Assembly (NCBI GenBank): GCA_002077065.1
Contig: NAJO01000031.1
Span: 310,001 to 374,000 of the forward strand
Length of the DNA stretch: 64,000 nt
Direction of reading: 5' to 3'
Source: Cryoendolithus antarcticus
Taxonomy: Eukaryota; Ascomycota; Dothideomycetes; Cladosporiales; Cladosporiaceae
Shown here: positions 1-12,800 of the stretch, piece after piece
Position numbering within the stretch: position 1 is the first letter of the stretch
Layout of the letters: every line of letters starts with the position of its first letter
Notes under the pieces: generated by a model
Seen by the model: the letters and a program-made list of their open reading frames with translations, nothing else
Told to the model about the DNA's origin: nothing
Databases searched by the model: none
Made by a program: the position numbers and the translations under genes

Positions 1-1
1 C

Positions 2-259
2 ACAGGAGCGAAGAAGAAACCCGTTTTCCGTACCGTCGGCGGCCCCGCCCCGTCCACAGCCACCACTACAGCAACGACTGTTGGTTCTCTACCTGGGTTG
101 CCTGGATTGGCTGGACTGCCCGGCGGGGACGAAAGTGGAGCTGTGAGGAATGGCTGGGCGAGTGAGGCGTACGATCCGGGGGTCGTGAGTGGGTGTAGTG
201 ATGACTGTGGGGTTTGCGATCCACGGACCAGGGGACGGGGGATCGTGTTGCCTATGTGA
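2..259 (+). CDS. 3' end of an unidentified gene (partial at window edge)
   Basis: An open frame enters from the left edge and ends at TGA 257-259, giving about 85 C-terminal residues. The start is outside the window. The visible part is low-complexity: a basic AKKKP stretch, an Ala/Thr run, then a collagen-like GLPGLPGLAGLPGG segment, and a short Cys-containing end (CSDDCGVC). Third codon positions are rich in G and C as in the neighbouring genes, which favours real coding sequence. I do not recognise a family. It lies convergent to PAF1, about 180 bp from the PAF1 stop. It could also be a chance open frame. Confidence 0.35.
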   Translation, partial: TGAKKKPVFRTVGGPAPSTATTTATTVGSLPGLPGLAGLPGGDESGAVRNGWASEAYDPGVVSGCSDDCGVCDPRTRGRGIVLPM

Positions 260-439
260 GAAGGTAGTGAGGGAGGTGGAAATGGAGTAGTTATGGGATT
301 AGCGACGGCGTCCTGGAAGTGTTGAGTGTCCCACTGCTGGTCTACGTACGGCGAGACTACGTGCTCGTCGTACGTTACCGTGAGCCATTCCATTCGCAAA
401 TCTTACAGTATGTCTGGTGCTACACCACCACACTCCGCT

Positions 440-1826
440 CTACGCAACAATCTCAACCCCACCCGGATCCAACCGTTCCCTCCACTCCTCCTCACCCGCC
501 TCCTCCGCCCCAGAAACCCTAACATCCAGCCTCGCGATCTCACCCCTTTCAGCATGCCGCTTCGGCTGCAGCGTCACCCTCTGCGCCACGGGATACACAT
601 ACGCGCCCTTCTGCAGTCTCGCCCCACCCTCCCCAACCCTCAAACTAGGATCATGCAGCGCAAGGCCGATAACGTCGTTGTAGAACTCGTCTAGTGAGCC
701 GGCTTGGTGTTTTGTCTCGTACATCCTCAGTCGATCGAAGGGAAAGGATTGTGTGGTTTCGTCGGGGTATAAGCTCGGGTCATCGTTGTCCGGGTCGGTG
801 GTGGAGAATTTGCGTTTGAGGCCGCGCACGTGGTCTTCGGAGGAGGGGATGAAGTACTCGTAGTCGAACTCTTTCATTGGTTTCTCGCCGCGTTTACCTT
901 CTTCCCAGGCTTCTTCGCGCTCAGCGTACGCGGCATCCTGGGCTTCGTTCGCCACGGGGCGCAGAATCGCAGTGTCGAGACGTGTATCGTAGCGCGTGGA
1001 GCCGAGAGGGTTGGCGCGGAATTTGAAGAGCATGTGCCAGCCCGAAGGTGGTATGGCGCTGAGGTCTGGGAGGAGGGGGTAGGAGTCTAGTAGCTCGAGG
1101 GAGGGTTTTGTTGGATGTGTGGGGTTCGTCCAGGCAGCTTGCTCGGCGGGTGTGGAGGGTGCGCCGAGGATGTTGTGTTCGGTTTGCTCGCCTTGGACTA
1201 TGTCTTCTGGGTAGGCAAGGTCGAAGCCCTTCACTATGTGGCGGATGATGTTCAAGGGGTCGTCTTTTTCTAGTGCTGTGTTTGATTTGGAGGGTGTGCC
1301 GTTTGTCTTCGGCTTGCGGTCACTGCGGCGGTTGAGAATGTCTTTCGAAGAGCCAGTGGCGAACATCTGCGGACTACTGCTTGCGGCGTATTCTGTGCGA
1401 CGGAGGAAGGAGACTTGATCTGTGGCTGAGGCGGATTTGGAGAGGGAAGCGAGAGGACGGAGCAGAGGTTTGTCGCGGGGATGGACGTGGCGAGGGCCAG
1501 GACGGATCATGATTGCTGGTCTTGTCAGCGAAGTCCATGCGCCGCGCTCACCATAGAAATTCACCAGACTCGTCCCCGTCAAAGGCACCTGGTATGCCGA
1601 CCAGGTCTATGGGCATGCCCAATTCAGCATCTGCTTCGATGTTGAGCGGCTGCTCGCGCGCCAGTCGCGATGCATAGCCTGCGCTCGTGTACTGTCCTCC
1701 TGCCAGACCAGTGCCGGGGATGTCGAGAAGCTTTGGGGGGAGCGGTGGTGGGGGGAGTTGATTTGAGTAGCGGATGCGAGCAATGTAGTCCTGGTGCACG
1801 CTTCGCTCGGGGCGTTGGGAGGACAT
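440..1826 (-). CDS. PAF1: RNA polymerase II-associated factor 1 (Paf1)
   Basis: Two exons, 1826-1565 and 1515-440, are separated by a 49 bp intron (1516-1564), giving 445 residues. The exons join in phase to give the family signature around GAFDGDES-AIMIRPGP. The N-terminus carries the conserved Paf1 block (QDYIARIRYSNQLPPPPLPP at about residues 12-31). A second conserved block follows (KALLRPL-like, here KPLLRPLASL, then VSFLRRTEY). The C-terminal half has the FDYEYFIPSS and AYVYPVAQRVTLQPKR segments. Paf1 is the scaffold of the nuclear Paf1 complex, which travels with RNA polymerase II and supports H2B ubiquitination and H3K4/K36 methylation. The ATG at 1826 is the only sensible start. It is divergent from MCM10 across 298 bp, so a shared promoter is likely. 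Identification is firm. Confidence 0.93.
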
Positions 1827-2124
1827 TATGGATGATTACTGCGTTTATGTGCGAGCTGCAACACAACCAGCTCTGTGCAATGAGCGATAAGGCGATCCTC
1901 ACCACTGACATTGAACCTCCAAAGTGAGGTGTCGCGCGTCGGGGGAGGCGGAGGCAGGTCCGGTAAGCCTCAGGCACATCGCTGCAAAGTGGAACGCGAC
2001 TCCACGCGTTTCATGGAGACGATCGGCATTGGCGATAGTGACAAGGATGGCAGGGCTGTGCAACGATATTGCTACACAACAAACCAAGCACAATATGACG
2101 ATACGGTAACATTACAACGACAAC
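1827..2124. promoter_or_regulatory. Divergent promoter between PAF1 and MCM10
   Basis: This 298 bp gap lies between two start codons pointing away from each other, so it must hold both 5' UTRs and both core promoters. I see no TATA element. The MCM10 ATG sits in a good fungal context (CAACATGG). The boundaries are inferred from the gene starts only. Confidence 0.5.
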
Positions 2125-4560
2125 ATGGTCGTCGTCCGCGAGTCGCCTCAGTCAAAGCTCTCCCCCAGCAAGTCACTCGCCCAATGGCCGCCCCGCAGTC
2201 CCTTCGAGTGTCTGTCGCCGAGTGGACGCGAGAAGTGGCAGCAACAGAAGCAGCGCGCCGCTGAACGCACGCCCTCGCCTTCACCTCTCAGGCGACCAAT
2301 GAGCAGCTCGAGAGTGCTGCAGGACTTAGCCGCCGAAGCTGGAGCGGACAGCGACGATGAGGAGGCCCTGGAGCTGGAGCTGCGGGAGATTGAAGTGAAG
2401 AGGAAGCTGAAGAAGCTGCGAGATGCGAAGAAAGCGGACGACTCACAGGCTGGCTCTATCAGGTCAACTCGGAGGTTTGAGCGGACCGATAGTACGAGGG
2501 AATCACCAACAAAGCTGCGGCCAACCGTACGACCGCTCTCAAGCCATCGCAACGTCGAGGTCCCTCTATCGCCCATCCGACGTGTACGCGAACCAGCGGA
2601 GCCTGTGTCGCCTGCTCGAGCTCGACTAGGCCTCACTGCAGCTGCTCGGGCTCAGGATGTCTCGCTCAAGCGCGCTAGGGACGGCACTCAGATTCGACAT
2701 ACGGACTCGAGGAACGCGCATAGTGCACTGAGCGCTGCGACTCAGTCAGCGAAGCCAGTGTCTTCGTTCAGTCAGCGCTTGGCAAAGTCGCAGGCGGAGC
2801 AGCTCGAGCAGGAGGGTCGCAATGAGAGGATTGAGAGGGCAAGGAGTAAAGGCTTTGCTCTTGGGTTTGATGTAAATGCTTCCACGGCGCCTCGAAGTCT
2901 GACCCGGAGTGATAGTACTCGAGCTGGGTCGAAATCTCGGACTGAGCGTTTGTCATCCCCGAGCAAAGCAGCTGCACCTCGTAGTAATGGAGGTGTGGGA
3001 AGCACGAGGTCTGTCGAGTCACGATCAGAGCCGACTCCGCGATTCCGTGCAGCTAGAACGGAGGCTAGACTGCACATACCAGACGATCCACCACCACCAC
3101 AAGAAGACGTCACGATGTCTGACAGCGTCTTCGACCCTCCGCCACCACATTCATCCTCGGACGGTTCAGGATATGATCCCTTCTCTGGCATACACCTGAG
3201 CAAACGTCAAATCCCACACGCAGATGTCGCCCGTGCCTTTGAGGAAAGCGAGATCTACACCCTTCCTCGCCTATTGAAAGAAGTCAAAGCACCCGACTAC
3301 GACCCACCCGACTGTGAAGCAGACTACATCGTCCTTGGGATATTAGCTTCAAAGTCCACACCCTACAACCAAAAGTCCAATCACCGCACCAACGACGCTG
3401 ACAAGCCCCAAGAAGATGCCTCAGCACCACGGAACAAGTTCATGGTTCTAACCGTAACCGATCTGAAATGGACAATCGACCTCTTCCTCTTTGGCAGTGC
3501 ATTCGATCAATTCTGGAAGCTCACCCCCGGAACTCTCCTAGCAATCCAGAACCCCGCCATCTTACCACCGAAAGGTAACCAACACAGTGGAGTTTTCAGT
3601 CTCAAGCTAGGCAGCTCAGAAGATAGGGTTATGGAAATCGGCACCGCGCGCGACCTATCATACTGCGTGAGCATCAAGAAAGACGGCCAACCCTGCGCTA
3701 CATGGGTCGACAAACGCAGCTCCGACATCTGCGACTTCCACCTCGCGCTTCTGGTTGACAAATCCCGCAAATCCCGCATGGAAGTCAATGGCATGTTTCG
3801 CGGCGGCACGACTCGTTCCACATCGCCCAATGCCGGCGGCCGACGTGGTCCGCGCAGCCATCGTCCCGGCGAGCTTGCTGCGAAGCCCAAGGTCGGGACA
3901 TACTCGCGAAAGCACGGCCAGCTCTTCAGCCTCCCCTCCACCGGCCCCAGCCGTTCCGCAGCTTCGATCCTAGACGCCGAAGACGCATCGACTCTCGCAT
4001 CCCTCACTTCGGAAGAGTCCTCCCGCCGCCGCATCGCTGCCGCGCAACGCGAGCGAGATATAGCGTCCCAGCTCGCAGCCCTCCCCTCAACAATCGGCGT
4101 CGACTACCTCCGCGCCGCTGGTCGTGGCAAAGGCTCCAGTCAATCCGACGCCACAGCCGATGCCAGAGGGGCAGGTATATTCGAGGAAAAGAAATCAGCC
4201 CGCGAACTGGGTCTGCTGAATAACAGCGCCGCTTCCTCCCGCCTCTCCCCTGCCAAGGACAGAAAAGCCCATTTCGGCTCCTCTGCCGTGGGGACATCTG
4301 GCCGGAACGCGATGGGATGGGGCGGGCACGCGAAGTGGGGCCTACTTCAACCCAACGCAAAGCCACCCGATGCTGCGGGGGAGGGAGCTGTGAAGGAGGG
4401 CGTCGGGAGTGTGAAGAGCGCCATGAGAGGGCGCAGTCGCAGTCCAGAGAAGAAGAAAGCTAGGATTTTGGTTGCGGGGAAGGGCGTCAGGACGCCGGGA
4501 CGGGAGAGTTTGGGTATGACGGTAGGGGAAGAGGATGGTGATGAGCTGGATATTGTGTAA
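2125..4560 (+). CDS. MCM10: DNA replication initiation factor Mcm10
   Basis: A single exon of 811 residues. The N-terminal ~370 residues are charged and disordered with an acidic/basic helix near residues 75-100 (coiled-coil-like). Residues about 395-510 form the Mcm10 OB-fold (DYIVLGILASKSTPYN, then KFMVLTVTDLKWTIDLFLFG and FSLKLGSSEDRVMEIG). They are followed by the CCCH zinc finger at about 514-540 (Cys, Cys, Cys, His in CVSIKKDGQPC...ICDFH). The C-terminal part is basic and disordered and ends in an acidic DELDIV tail. Mcm10 binds the CMG helicase and DNA polymerase alpha and activates origins in the nucleus. The ATG at 2125 is the first in frame. It is convergent with NTE1, with about 110 bp between the stops. 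Confidence 0.92.
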   Translation: MVVVRESPQSKLSPSKSLAQWPPRSPFECLSPSGREKWQQQKQRAAERTPSPSPLRRPMSSSRVLQDLAAEAGADSDDEEALELELREIEVKRKLKKLRDAKKADDSQAGSIRSTRRFERTDSTRESPTKLRPTVRPLSSHRNVEVPLSPIRRVREPAEPVSPARARLGLTAAARAQDVSLKRARDGTQIRHTDSRNAHSALSAATQSAKPVSSFSQRLAKSQAEQLEQEGRNERIERARSKGFALGFDVNASTAPRSLTRSDSTRAGSKSRTERLSSPSKAAAPRSNGGVGSTRSVESRSEPTPRFRAARTEARLHIPDDPPPPQEDVTMSDSVFDPPPPHSSSDGSGYDPFSGIHLSKRQIPHADVARAFEESEIYTLPRLLKEVKAPDYDPPDCEADYIVLGILASKSTPYNQKSNHRTNDADKPQEDASAPRNKFMVLTVTDLKWTIDLFLFGSAFDQFWKLTPGTLLAIQNPAILPPKGNQHSGVFSLKLGSSEDRVMEIGTARDLSYCVSIKKDGQPCATWVDKRSSDICDFHLALLVDKSRKSRMEVNGMFRGGTTRSTSPNAGGRRGPRSHRPGELAAKPKVGTYSRKHGQLFSLPSTGPSRSAASILDAEDASTLASLTSEESSRRRIAAAQRERDIASQLAALPSTIGVDYLRAAGRGKGSSQSDATADARGAGIFEEKKSARELGLLNNSAASSRLSPAKDRKAHFGSSAVGTSGRNAMGWGGHAKWGLLQPNAKPPDAAGEGAVKEGVGSVKSAMRGRSRSPEKKKARILVAGKGVRTPGRESLGMTVGEEDGDELDIV

Positions 4561-4669
4561 GGCTTGTATGATGTCTATGGTGACCTGTGTGGTCTTAGTC
4601 CTGGTCCGGCCTGATCCGCAACGCCTGGTACAAGTCCTCGGAGCCACACCCTCCCGTCGAAGTCAGTGC

Positions 4670-7600
4670 TCAGATACTAGCCCGTCTCGGCGCGCCCATT
4701 CTCCGCACCCTACGCTCCCCCTCCGTCATACCATCCGTAGTTCCCAGTCCTTCGCCCTCAAGGCCGCCCTCTTCCCGAAGTTCCTCCAGGAATTTCTTGC
4801 CATACAGGTACCCAACACGGTAGATCTCCTCGAACTTCCCAAATTCCAGCGTACCGTACGCCTCAATAGGTGGCCGCATATACCTACACCCCGGCGTCGT
4901 CTTCGCCCGCTCCAGATTTTCATAGCTAGAAACATACGCCAGCCGGGCTTGGATTTCTGAGAGGGTTGGGGGGTTAGGATAGGAAGAGAAAGGGTTCCAG
5001 CGGTTCAAACTCGCCCATGTGCCCGACAGCGAGTCGCCGTAATTCTGCGGCGTTGTGTCGTCTAGAGCTCCGACGTCAATGGCGAAGATCAAGCTCGCGC
5101 CAAGAGTTTTCATGTGGCTGACTGTGAGGTTATCGACGTACCCGCCGTCGAGCAGCATATTGCCTTCGTCGCACATTGGCGGGAGTAAGCCCGCGAGGGA
5201 CATTGAAGCGCGAACATACCGCCACACGTAGCCTGAGGTGTGGATCTCACTGCGGCTGTGGGAGATATTCGTAGTATTGCAATAGAATTCTAGCCAGAAA
5301 TCCTCAATCTGCGCGTCGCCGAAAGTTTTAAAAATCCCTCTGTTGAACTCGTGGCCTGTCGTGTAAGAGGCGGAAGGGTACGTGACGTCTAGGGCGAACC
5401 GCCACATACTACCCATGCGACCTGCGAATTTCTTCGCGCGACCGTACATGGGTACCACGTCGGCATCCCAGGCGTAGAGCGCGCCGATGAAGGCACCGAT
5501 TGAGGTTCCGCCGATGATGTCGATTGGCAGACCGGCTTCCTCAAGCGCGCGAATGATGCCGACATGGGCTATACCCCGCGCTCCGCCGCCTCCTAGCACG
5601 AGTCCGACTGAGCGGCCGCAGAGACGGCGGGCCAGGCGGTGGAAGTCGCCTTTGAACGGCGTGTCGGCGGAGTATAGCGGTGTCTGACGCACACGACGGG
5701 ATGTGTATTTCTGAATCTCAGCCTGCAGAATTTGCACGCGGTGTTTGAGCGCTGTGCCGAAGCGCTTGCCCATTGGATGCGGTGTTGGCTCTGCGGCGCT
5801 AGAACGATAGGACATCTGGATGTGGTGGTGTCCGCCGTTGATCCAGGTGCGGTTGCGGAGCCATTGTCTTGTCAGACCCGCGGGACAGTAGCGCTCGGCG
5901 TGTAGGAGTACGAGCTCTTTGCGCGCTGTGGTCTTGGTAGTGAGGAGGAAGCGCTCGTACTCGCCTATGGCTGGAGATGATTCGGCGAGGCCGACCAGGA
6001 AGATACAGTCGGCTTGACTTATGCACGTTTGAGTCCAGGGCGAGGTGACGCTTGTGTCGGCTATGTAGAGGACTAGCCCGTACTTCTCCTCGAGGTCGGC
6101 GAGGTATTGGGAGAGTTTGAGCTTGCCCATTTTGTTGAAAGCGTGACGGCCGAGGTGGTTGAGGATGGAAGATTGGTTCAGGGAGGTTACGCCATTGGGC
6201 GTACCGATCTGGTGGAGGGCAGTCTGCAGTTTGTGCGCGAACTCGACTACCGGCACACCGGACGTGCATGGCACTATAGCTACAGTGCGAAGATTGTGTG
6301 TCGACGTGGCTTTAGGTCTTGATACAGACATCTTGCTCTCGTGCGTAGGCTCGGCCATTGGACCCTCCACCAATGCTCGCATCCGCGAAGCAATGATCTT
6401 TGACACCTTGATTGTGATACCTGGGTGCTCTTGTGCAAGACTGTTGAAGAGGGTCTTGGGTAGCTTGGCGAGCTCGGTGTCACGGATGGCGTGCAGCGTG
6501 CCAGGCCGCCTTGACTCGGTCAAGACTTCCAGCTCACCAACACTGTCGCCTTGGCCATACTCGCCAATGACCTTCATCTTGCCATCGCCACTCTCTTGTA
6601 TGGCTCTCAATCGCCCGTTAAGAACTATGTAGATGGCATCGCTCTCATCTTTCTGGTTATAGATAACTTGACCGGCGTTCACTTGAACCCATTCGAGCGC
6701 AAAGTCGATGTGCAGGATGATGCGTGGGAGCAGGTTAGCAAGACGCTTCGCCATCGTCAAAAGCACGATGGGGTATCGCTCAACAAGCTTCTCGACCGCG
6801 AGCCTGGGTAAGAAGCCAACATACACATCCGTTTTCGCCGTGACATCTATGAACGATCTGTATGATGAAACTGTCCCAAGGTAACCCGCTAGCCCGCCTG
6901 GCTTGATGAGGAAGAGGCTCTTCGTGTGCAATGCTTTTTTCTTTTGACCGGGTGGCTTGCCTACAGATCCCGATCTCGAGCCGCTTCTTCGTCGTGCCTG
7001 TGGGTTCAATAGCTGAGCTGCCTCGATGCCCGTGTGGCCTGGCAGCGTGCCAAGAACGTTTGGGTCCATGTCCTGTGCATCAACCGTTACACTGACGTCC
7101 AGAAAGCCATCGATCACGTAGTACAACCCAGGGTTGCGTTCACCCTGCTCGACCAAAACGGAGCCCTTGGGGAAACAGACAATCTCGATCTCGTGCCTGA
7201 GATCTTCGAGCATGTTCGCCGAGCCACCTTGACTGTACGCCGAAGCTGATGCAATCGACTCGGAGTCGCCATCCCCTGATCCGTCGTGTATGTCCATGAA
7301 GCCGAAAGCATTGTTGAAGATCGCTGTCTGTCGACGTGAGTCGAAGGACACAAGCCGAGGGGATTGTGCGGCTGAGCCAGCTGTGCGCAACCCGTCCTTC
7401 GAGTCTGTCAAGCCTATAGCCTTCGAGATGCATCCCATGATGGACTCGCGAAAGAAGACATCCTCGTCTATAGACTCCTGGCGATGCAATGTAGCGCGTG
7501 GGTCTGTTGAGGTGGTGAAGGGGTCCCGTGTGTTCGTGGCTAGAGGACTGTGCACGTCCATTTGTGAGACATGAGGTGCTTGATATGGCTGTGACAAGCT

Positions 7601-9247
7601 AGGTCTTCCGGCTCGCCCGGCGTTGCGCGCTGCGTGAATGTTGGTCAACAAATCACCGGCGCTAATTCTATCAGGATCATGCGTCTCGAAATCACTCCGT
7701 TGAGGAACGCCTTTGGTGGCTGCAAGACGAGCCTGCATTGCTACCTCTTTACGGAGACCGCTGCTTGACCTCCGTCGGCTGCTGATGCGCGGATTATGTA
7801 GCGCGATGCCCTTCATACTTTCTTCAGGCGGTACGCGGTCCTGTTCTTTCCGAAACTTGTCTTTCAGCCTCTGCAATGCCTCGCCACGTAGGAAGCCAGG
7901 AAGGTCCTGATTAGTGTATCTGTCCATCAGTCGTTCAGTTCGGAGGACCTCTTTCGTCAGCCCCAGGTATGAATGCCCTGTAGCTAATGTGACTCTTTGA
8001 AGACGAGTGAGGATGACTTGGACTATATGGGCTGTAGCTTTAGGATATATCCGAGTCAGTCTGTGGAACGCCGTGGCGGGAATGATGGCAATGGTAGTGT
8101 CGACGGTCGCTCGAGCTACAATATCTGGATGTGCAGACGCGGGCTTCGCAGTTTTCTTAGACCTGCGACGGCTGAACCCTGCAGTACTAGGAGTGCGGCT
8201 CGAGTCCTCCCTGAACTCTTCGTGTGAAGTATCAAGTGCGAGGTGAGGCGGGTCTCTCAGGATGCCGCCTGCAGTGCCTGCAGCTAGCGTAGATGAGCTT
8301 CGTTTCCTGGGCTCGCGATGTGGGAATGATCCATTCCATGCAGCGGGACTTGGTGCACCGGACTCCGGGGTCAGCGTTCCATCGATGCTCATGCCAGGAA
8401 ATCGTGTCTGCAGGTGAGGCGCCGAACCAGTCTCCAACGTCTCTTCTTCATCACCGTGTCTTAGCTTGACGTTTTCCGTGAAAAGTGCTAGGATGGAGAA
8501 CAGCGAGGACATAGGCGCTCCGTTTTTGACTTCCGTCAACAGCTGGTACCTTCGGTTGGCGCCTGCTCCATCCTCACCAGAGCCATCTTCGATTGCAGAA
8601 TCGTCACCAGTATCATCAGGAGACGATGTGCGGTTCGACTTGACGAAGATCTGAACGAGACCATCCACTACCAAGCAGAAGCCCTTCTCCTCCTCGAGCA
8701 GAAGCGTCTCGCCTGCGATCAGCTTTCTCGTTTGCATAGTCCGCGTCAACTCGTGGAACACTGGCCTCTCCAGATACCCGAACACCTTGATCGCGCTCAG
8801 GAACTCATCGAAGTAATTGGCAAGTCCCGGCTTCGTGTCCGGGTCCTGGGTCTCTGGGAAGACCTCTACTTGCGGCTCCTTGCGTTGCGGTTCCGGAGGT
8901 AGTCTCGAGTACATATTTAGAAAACGATACCTCACGAACCAGCTCACTGTCGACACCAACGCAAGCATCAAGATCAGTAGCGTCGTCATGTTGAGCGTGA
9001 GCGTGAAACTTTTGGACAGAAAGGAGAAGAGCCATGTCGGTATCGTTATCGTTACGAAAGTGACTATCCAGTACAACAGGCTCGGTATGATGGTGAAGAT
9101 CCCAAGCAGAAGACCACCGAGCATGCTAGACGTGGATTGAGTGATCGCGGTCGACACCGTTACTGACGAAACAGGCGCACTCAGGCTCGGAGTCTGACTT
9201 GCCATGGCCGTCGGCACATGATCGCCTGTGACCTGCAGGCCCTCCAT
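4670..9247 (-). CDS. NTE1: Lysophospholipase NTE1 (patatin-like, cyclic-nucleotide-binding domains)
   Basis: One uninterrupted frame. The frame runs back to a TTG at 9301, but the first ATG is at 9247, giving 1525 residues, the usual length for fungal NTE1. The N-terminus has hydrophobic segments at about residues 25-60 and 66-88, expected to anchor the protein in the ER membrane. Three cyclic-nucleotide-binding-like domains follow, near 150-270, 660-760 and 800-950. The patatin catalytic domain near 1210-1380 shows GGGGARG (oxyanion hole), GTSIG (Ser nucleophile, about residue 1244) and LLDGGYVDN (Asp, about 1365), so the Ser-Asp dyad is intact. NTE1 deacylates phosphatidylcholine to glycerophosphocholine, linking membrane turnover to choline supply. 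No truncation is visible. Confidence 0.95.
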   Translation of the reverse strand: MEGLQVTGDHVPTAMASQTPSLSAPVSSVTVSTAITQSTSSMLGGLLLGIFTIIPSLLYWIVTFVTITIPTWLFSFLSKSFTLTLNMTTLLILMLALVSTVSWFVRYRFLNMYSRLPPEPQRKEPQVEVFPETQDPDTKPGLANYFDEFLSAIKVFGYLERPVFHELTRTMQTRKLIAGETLLLEEEKGFCLVVDGLVQIFVKSNRTSSPDDTGDDSAIEDGSGEDGAGANRRYQLLTEVKNGAPMSSLFSILALFTENVKLRHGDEEETLETGSAPHLQTRFPGMSIDGTLTPESGAPSPAAWNGSFPHREPRKRSSSTLAAGTAGGILRDPPHLALDTSHEEFREDSSRTPSTAGFSRRRSKKTAKPASAHPDIVARATVDTTIAIIPATAFHRLTRIYPKATAHIVQVILTRLQRVTLATGHSYLGLTKEVLRTERLMDRYTNQDLPGFLRGEALQRLKDKFRKEQDRVPPEESMKGIALHNPRISSRRRSSSGLRKEVAMQARLAATKGVPQRSDFETHDPDRISAGDLLTNIHAARNAGRAGRPSLSQPYQAPHVSQMDVHSPLATNTRDPFTTSTDPRATLHRQESIDEDVFFRESIMGCISKAIGLTDSKDGLRTAGSAAQSPRLVSFDSRRQTAIFNNAFGFMDIHDGSGDGDSESIASASAYSQGGSANMLEDLRHEIEIVCFPKGSVLVEQGERNPGLYYVIDGFLDVSVTVDAQDMDPNVLGTLPGHTGIEAAQLLNPQARRRSGSRSGSVGKPPGQKKKALHTKSLFLIKPGGLAGYLGTVSSYRSFIDVTAKTDVYVGFLPRLAVEKLVERYPIVLLTMAKRLANLLPRIILHIDFALEWVQVNAGQVIYNQKDESDAIYIVLNGRLRAIQESGDGKMKVIGEYGQGDSVGELEVLTESRRPGTLHAIRDTELAKLPKTLFNSLAQEHPGITIKVSKIIASRMRALVEGPMAEPTHESKMSVSRPKATSTHNLRTVAIVPCTSGVPVVEFAHKLQTALHQIGTPNGVTSLNQSSILNHLGRHAFNKMGKLKLSQYLADLEEKYGLVLYIADTSVTSPWTQTCISQADCIFLVGLAESSPAIGEYERFLLTTKTTARKELVLLHAERYCPAGLTRQWLRNRTWINGGHHHIQMSYRSSAAEPTPHPMGKRFGTALKHRVQILQAEIQKYTSRRVRQTPLYSADTPFKGDFHRLARRLCGRSVGLVLGGGGARGIAHVGIIRALEEAGLPIDIIGGTSIGAFIGALYAWDADVVPMYGRAKKFAGRMGSMWRFALDVTYPSASYTTGHEFNRGIFKTFGDAQIEDFWLEFYCNTTNISHSRSEIHTSGYVWRYVRASMSLAGLLPPMCDEGNMLLDGGYVDNLTVSHMKTLGASLIFAIDVGALDDTTPQNYGDSLSGTWASLNRWNPFSSYPNPPTLSEIQARLAYVSSYENLERAKTTPGCRYMRPPIEAYGTLEFGKFEEIYRVGYLYGKKFLEELREEGGLEGEGLGTTDGMTEGERRVRRMGAPRRASI

Positions 9248-9871
9248 GCCGTCAGATATGGGCGGCGAGGTGTAGTGCACAATGTGGCCAATCGTCAACA
9301 AACGTGGTGCCTCGTAGTCGTGACCTCGACGGAATCGCCCCCGGACTTCCCCGACGGTGGAAGGCTATCGACTTCCCATCAATCTCATACAAGTAGACAT
9401 TCGCTTGTCTCTTCCCATGACGGCACTCGGGTTCACTACGGAGACAGCAACGTTTCGCGTCTCGATAAGTGAGGTACAGCGGCGCCCGCAGTGTCTGTCG
9501 AATATTCCGACTGTCCGCCCCGGCCTCGGCTTGGCTTGACTTCGAACATCCGCAGCACATACATGAATGAAGGTCCTATTGAGTATGACATTTCACTGAA
9601 TACATGGCCCATGACTTCTCACATCCATATATGGCTCGATCGATGTGTCATGATTAGCATAAGGGTGGAGTATTCGTGTATGACAACAGACGAGCTGCGA
9701 TTGGCCAGCAACTTAGCCACAATGCAGCGTTCAAGGCAACCCGACGTGCCATGCCTGAGATTGAGTCAAGCAAAGCCGATGCGGCGGCCTCACGATTGGC
9801 GATGCAGACTTTCATCACCATGAGAGCAGTGGGTCATCGCTGCGCTCAATCCGAGCTCGATCATCATCGCC
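9248..9871. other. Intergenic region between NTE1 and the NACHT-ankyrin relic
   Basis: About 620 bp containing the upstream regions of two divergent genes. Only short overlapping open frames with no recognisable motif are present. No TATA element, repeat or RNA gene was seen. Confidence 0.4.
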
Positions 9872-12800
9872 ATGGCAGATCCTCTAAGTGTCGTCAGCGC
9901 GATCGCGAGCGTGATCCAACTTGTCGACTTCAGTGCGAAGCTCTTCTCCAGGCTGAACGAATATCGAAGCAAAAGTAATGAGCTACCCGCCAGCTTCACA
10001 CACATTGACCGCCAGCTTCCCATTCTGCGGGAGATCCTCGAACGCTCGAAGCTGGGGATCGAATGTGAGAGCATCAGCGACCGCGGAGTCAAGGCAATAA
10101 TACCATGTCTGGGAGGGTGTGGTGAGAAAATAGAAAAGCTCAATGACATACTGGCCAAGATCGTGCCCGAGCTGCAAGAGATTGTCATACGCAAAATGGT
10201 TAAGGGTATCCGCAGCGTCTGGAAAGAGTCTGAAGTGCGCGACATCGATGGTCGGATTGACGGATATGTGAGGACTTTGAGCTACTATTGTGCATGGTTA
10301 TCGTCGAAACTCGATAGCCGTAACGGTAAGTCTTTTGATGCCAGAAATGTCTCATAGACGGAATCTCTAGGCTAGCGAGTATACCACATGATTCAACACC
10401 GCCGAAGCTGTGGATATACCCCGTGGATAGACTCAAGGTGTTGTAGGTGTGAGAAAATTGTCGAGGAGAATTCTAAGCATAGACTCATTGAGAGGCCGTT
10501 TCACGCTCATGGCATCGGCAACCCAAGCACACAAGACCACAGACACTTGAGATCGCAAAGGTGGTTGTTGAGGCGACTTAACGCCTTCGCGCGCCCAGAC
10601 GAAACTCGTGCAAAAATGCAGGCTTGGCTAGCAGCCCCAGACCCATACTTCAATCTCAGAAGAGCACTAAAGCTCCGAACACCAGGGACCGGCGATTGGT
10701 ACCTTCATGGCCGTCAGTATCAGAAGTGGAAGACAGGTGAACCTCCCTTTACATGGCTATACGGCGCAGCTGGGTCCGGCAAGTCCATATTGAGTGCCGC
10801 AATCTGTCACGACTTACAGGAAGACTGCAGCAATGACCTAGCGAAGACCTTGGCTATCTGGTTCCTTAATTTCAACGATAGCGCCAAACAGGATGCGTCG
10901 AACATGCTGCGATCTCTCGTGAGTCAATTACTGACCGATTGTGCAAATATCCCGCGGAGATCGAGACGACACTTGGGCAAAGAGCTCATGGGATGTGAGT
11001 ACCGATTTCAAATGGTCGATCGCTACGAGCGAACAATACTCGGCATGATACTCACATACGCATTCACAAACGGAGACCCGGTACTGGTCGGGACTTCGTG
11101 AGAACAATGTACTTATCTTTAGTGTCTGGCGCAGGGAGCAATACGACAAGATCGATCCAGGAAGAGCGTCAGATTTGCGGCGAGTCTGTATCTCTTCCGA
11201 AGGTTAGGATCACTAGTGCTCTTATACATCTGACTGCAACAGTCGCTCCACATTGTTCCGCCTACTAGAGACTGAAGCTCGCTGCATTCAGTGCTCATTG
11301 GTGGTGCTGCAGCCTACTGCAGCAATATAAGCAGGCTCAAGGAAGGCCAAATGCACACATCTTCATTACCATCGACAACTACTCATCAGCCACGACATAG
11401 GCGATTGAAGTAAGGCGCTGCTGATATGATTCTCCAGGTTTCGATGGGCTGGATGTCAAGTGGACGTTCTGGCTCAATGTGCGACAAAGGGCAAAGTTCG
11501 CCGTGCACTCAAGGAACTACCAAAGACCCTAGACGACACGTATGATCGAATAGTGCGGAGCATCGAGGGCGGTGAGATTGTCAGGAAGCGATCAAGATTC
11601 TCACATGGCTTGCGTACTCTGAGCGACCACTTGAGATTGAGGAACTGCTCGAAGCCACAGGTATCTTCCTGGACGACGTGCCGCGCTTTGACAGAGACGA
11701 AATCCTTGCCGATCCGCGGGATGTTCTGCGGATATGCTCTAGCCTTGTCAGCATGACCACGACCGTTGAAAGCAATGACAGATACTCCATCGAGCGCGAC
11801 CATCAACATATTGTCGAGACCGACGCCGAGCACTCGCTGACAGGCGACGCCAGCGATGGCAGTGACAACGGACACACTTTGGGTGTGGCAGGAGGGGGAA
11901 CCTTGCCAGACCACGTCCACGCGGTGGGCGAGGAAGACAACCTCAGTGCATACGTTCCGGAGCCCAGTAATCGGCGACAACAGCACGTGCGACTAGCTCA
12001 TTTCTCCGTCCGAGAATACCTCGTGTCCGATCGCCCATGCATTCCACAATACTGCCTAGGTATGATAGGTAGTCATGACATGCTTGCAAGCTCCAGTCTG
12101 GTGTATCTACTGCAACATCATACCTCGCCGGATTTCGAGACCCATAGCAATGTCCGATCCCAGGAAGCACCTCTGTTCAGATACGCTGCAGACTATTGGG
12201 GCATTCAGGCAAAGGCATCAGGGGAGCTCTCTAGGCTCCAACGCGACCTTACAATGGAGTTGCTGATGATGGACACGCCGAACCCTTGGGCAACGAGAGC
12301 CTGTATGGAGGGAACTTTTCCAGACCACGGCTTATGTGTAGCGAGCTTCCTAGGGCTGCCGCGCGCCGTGACGAGGATGCTCGAAGATCCGAGCATCGAT
12401 CCGGACGCTCGGTGTGAAAGATGCAACCAGTCGCTCTACGTGGCTTCAGATAGGAACCGCTCGGAGATCGTGAGCATCTTGCTGGATCGAGGCGCCGACA
12501 TCAATTGGAAAGATACGCATCATCGCACAGCACTCTTTGCGGCAACAGCAGCAGACCTTCCGGAGATTGTGCAGGTCCTGTTGGATCGAGGCGCCGATGC
12601 CTATCCGCGAGAAGCGTCCGATATATCTATGTTATGGGTCACATCGCATCTAGGCCACTATAAGGTCGTTGAGCGCTTGGTAAATCATAGCACAGATGTC
12701 CAGCGTACATGTCGCGACCAAGAAGCCTCACACATCGCATCAGCAAATGGCTTTGCAAACATTGTCGCATTACTACTTGAAACCGGTATGAATGTCGATT

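Noticed and set aside
11398..11440. 28 bp GTAAGG...CAG in the NLR relic as an intron
   Set aside because: Far shorter than any working fungal intron, and the upstream frame is already broken.
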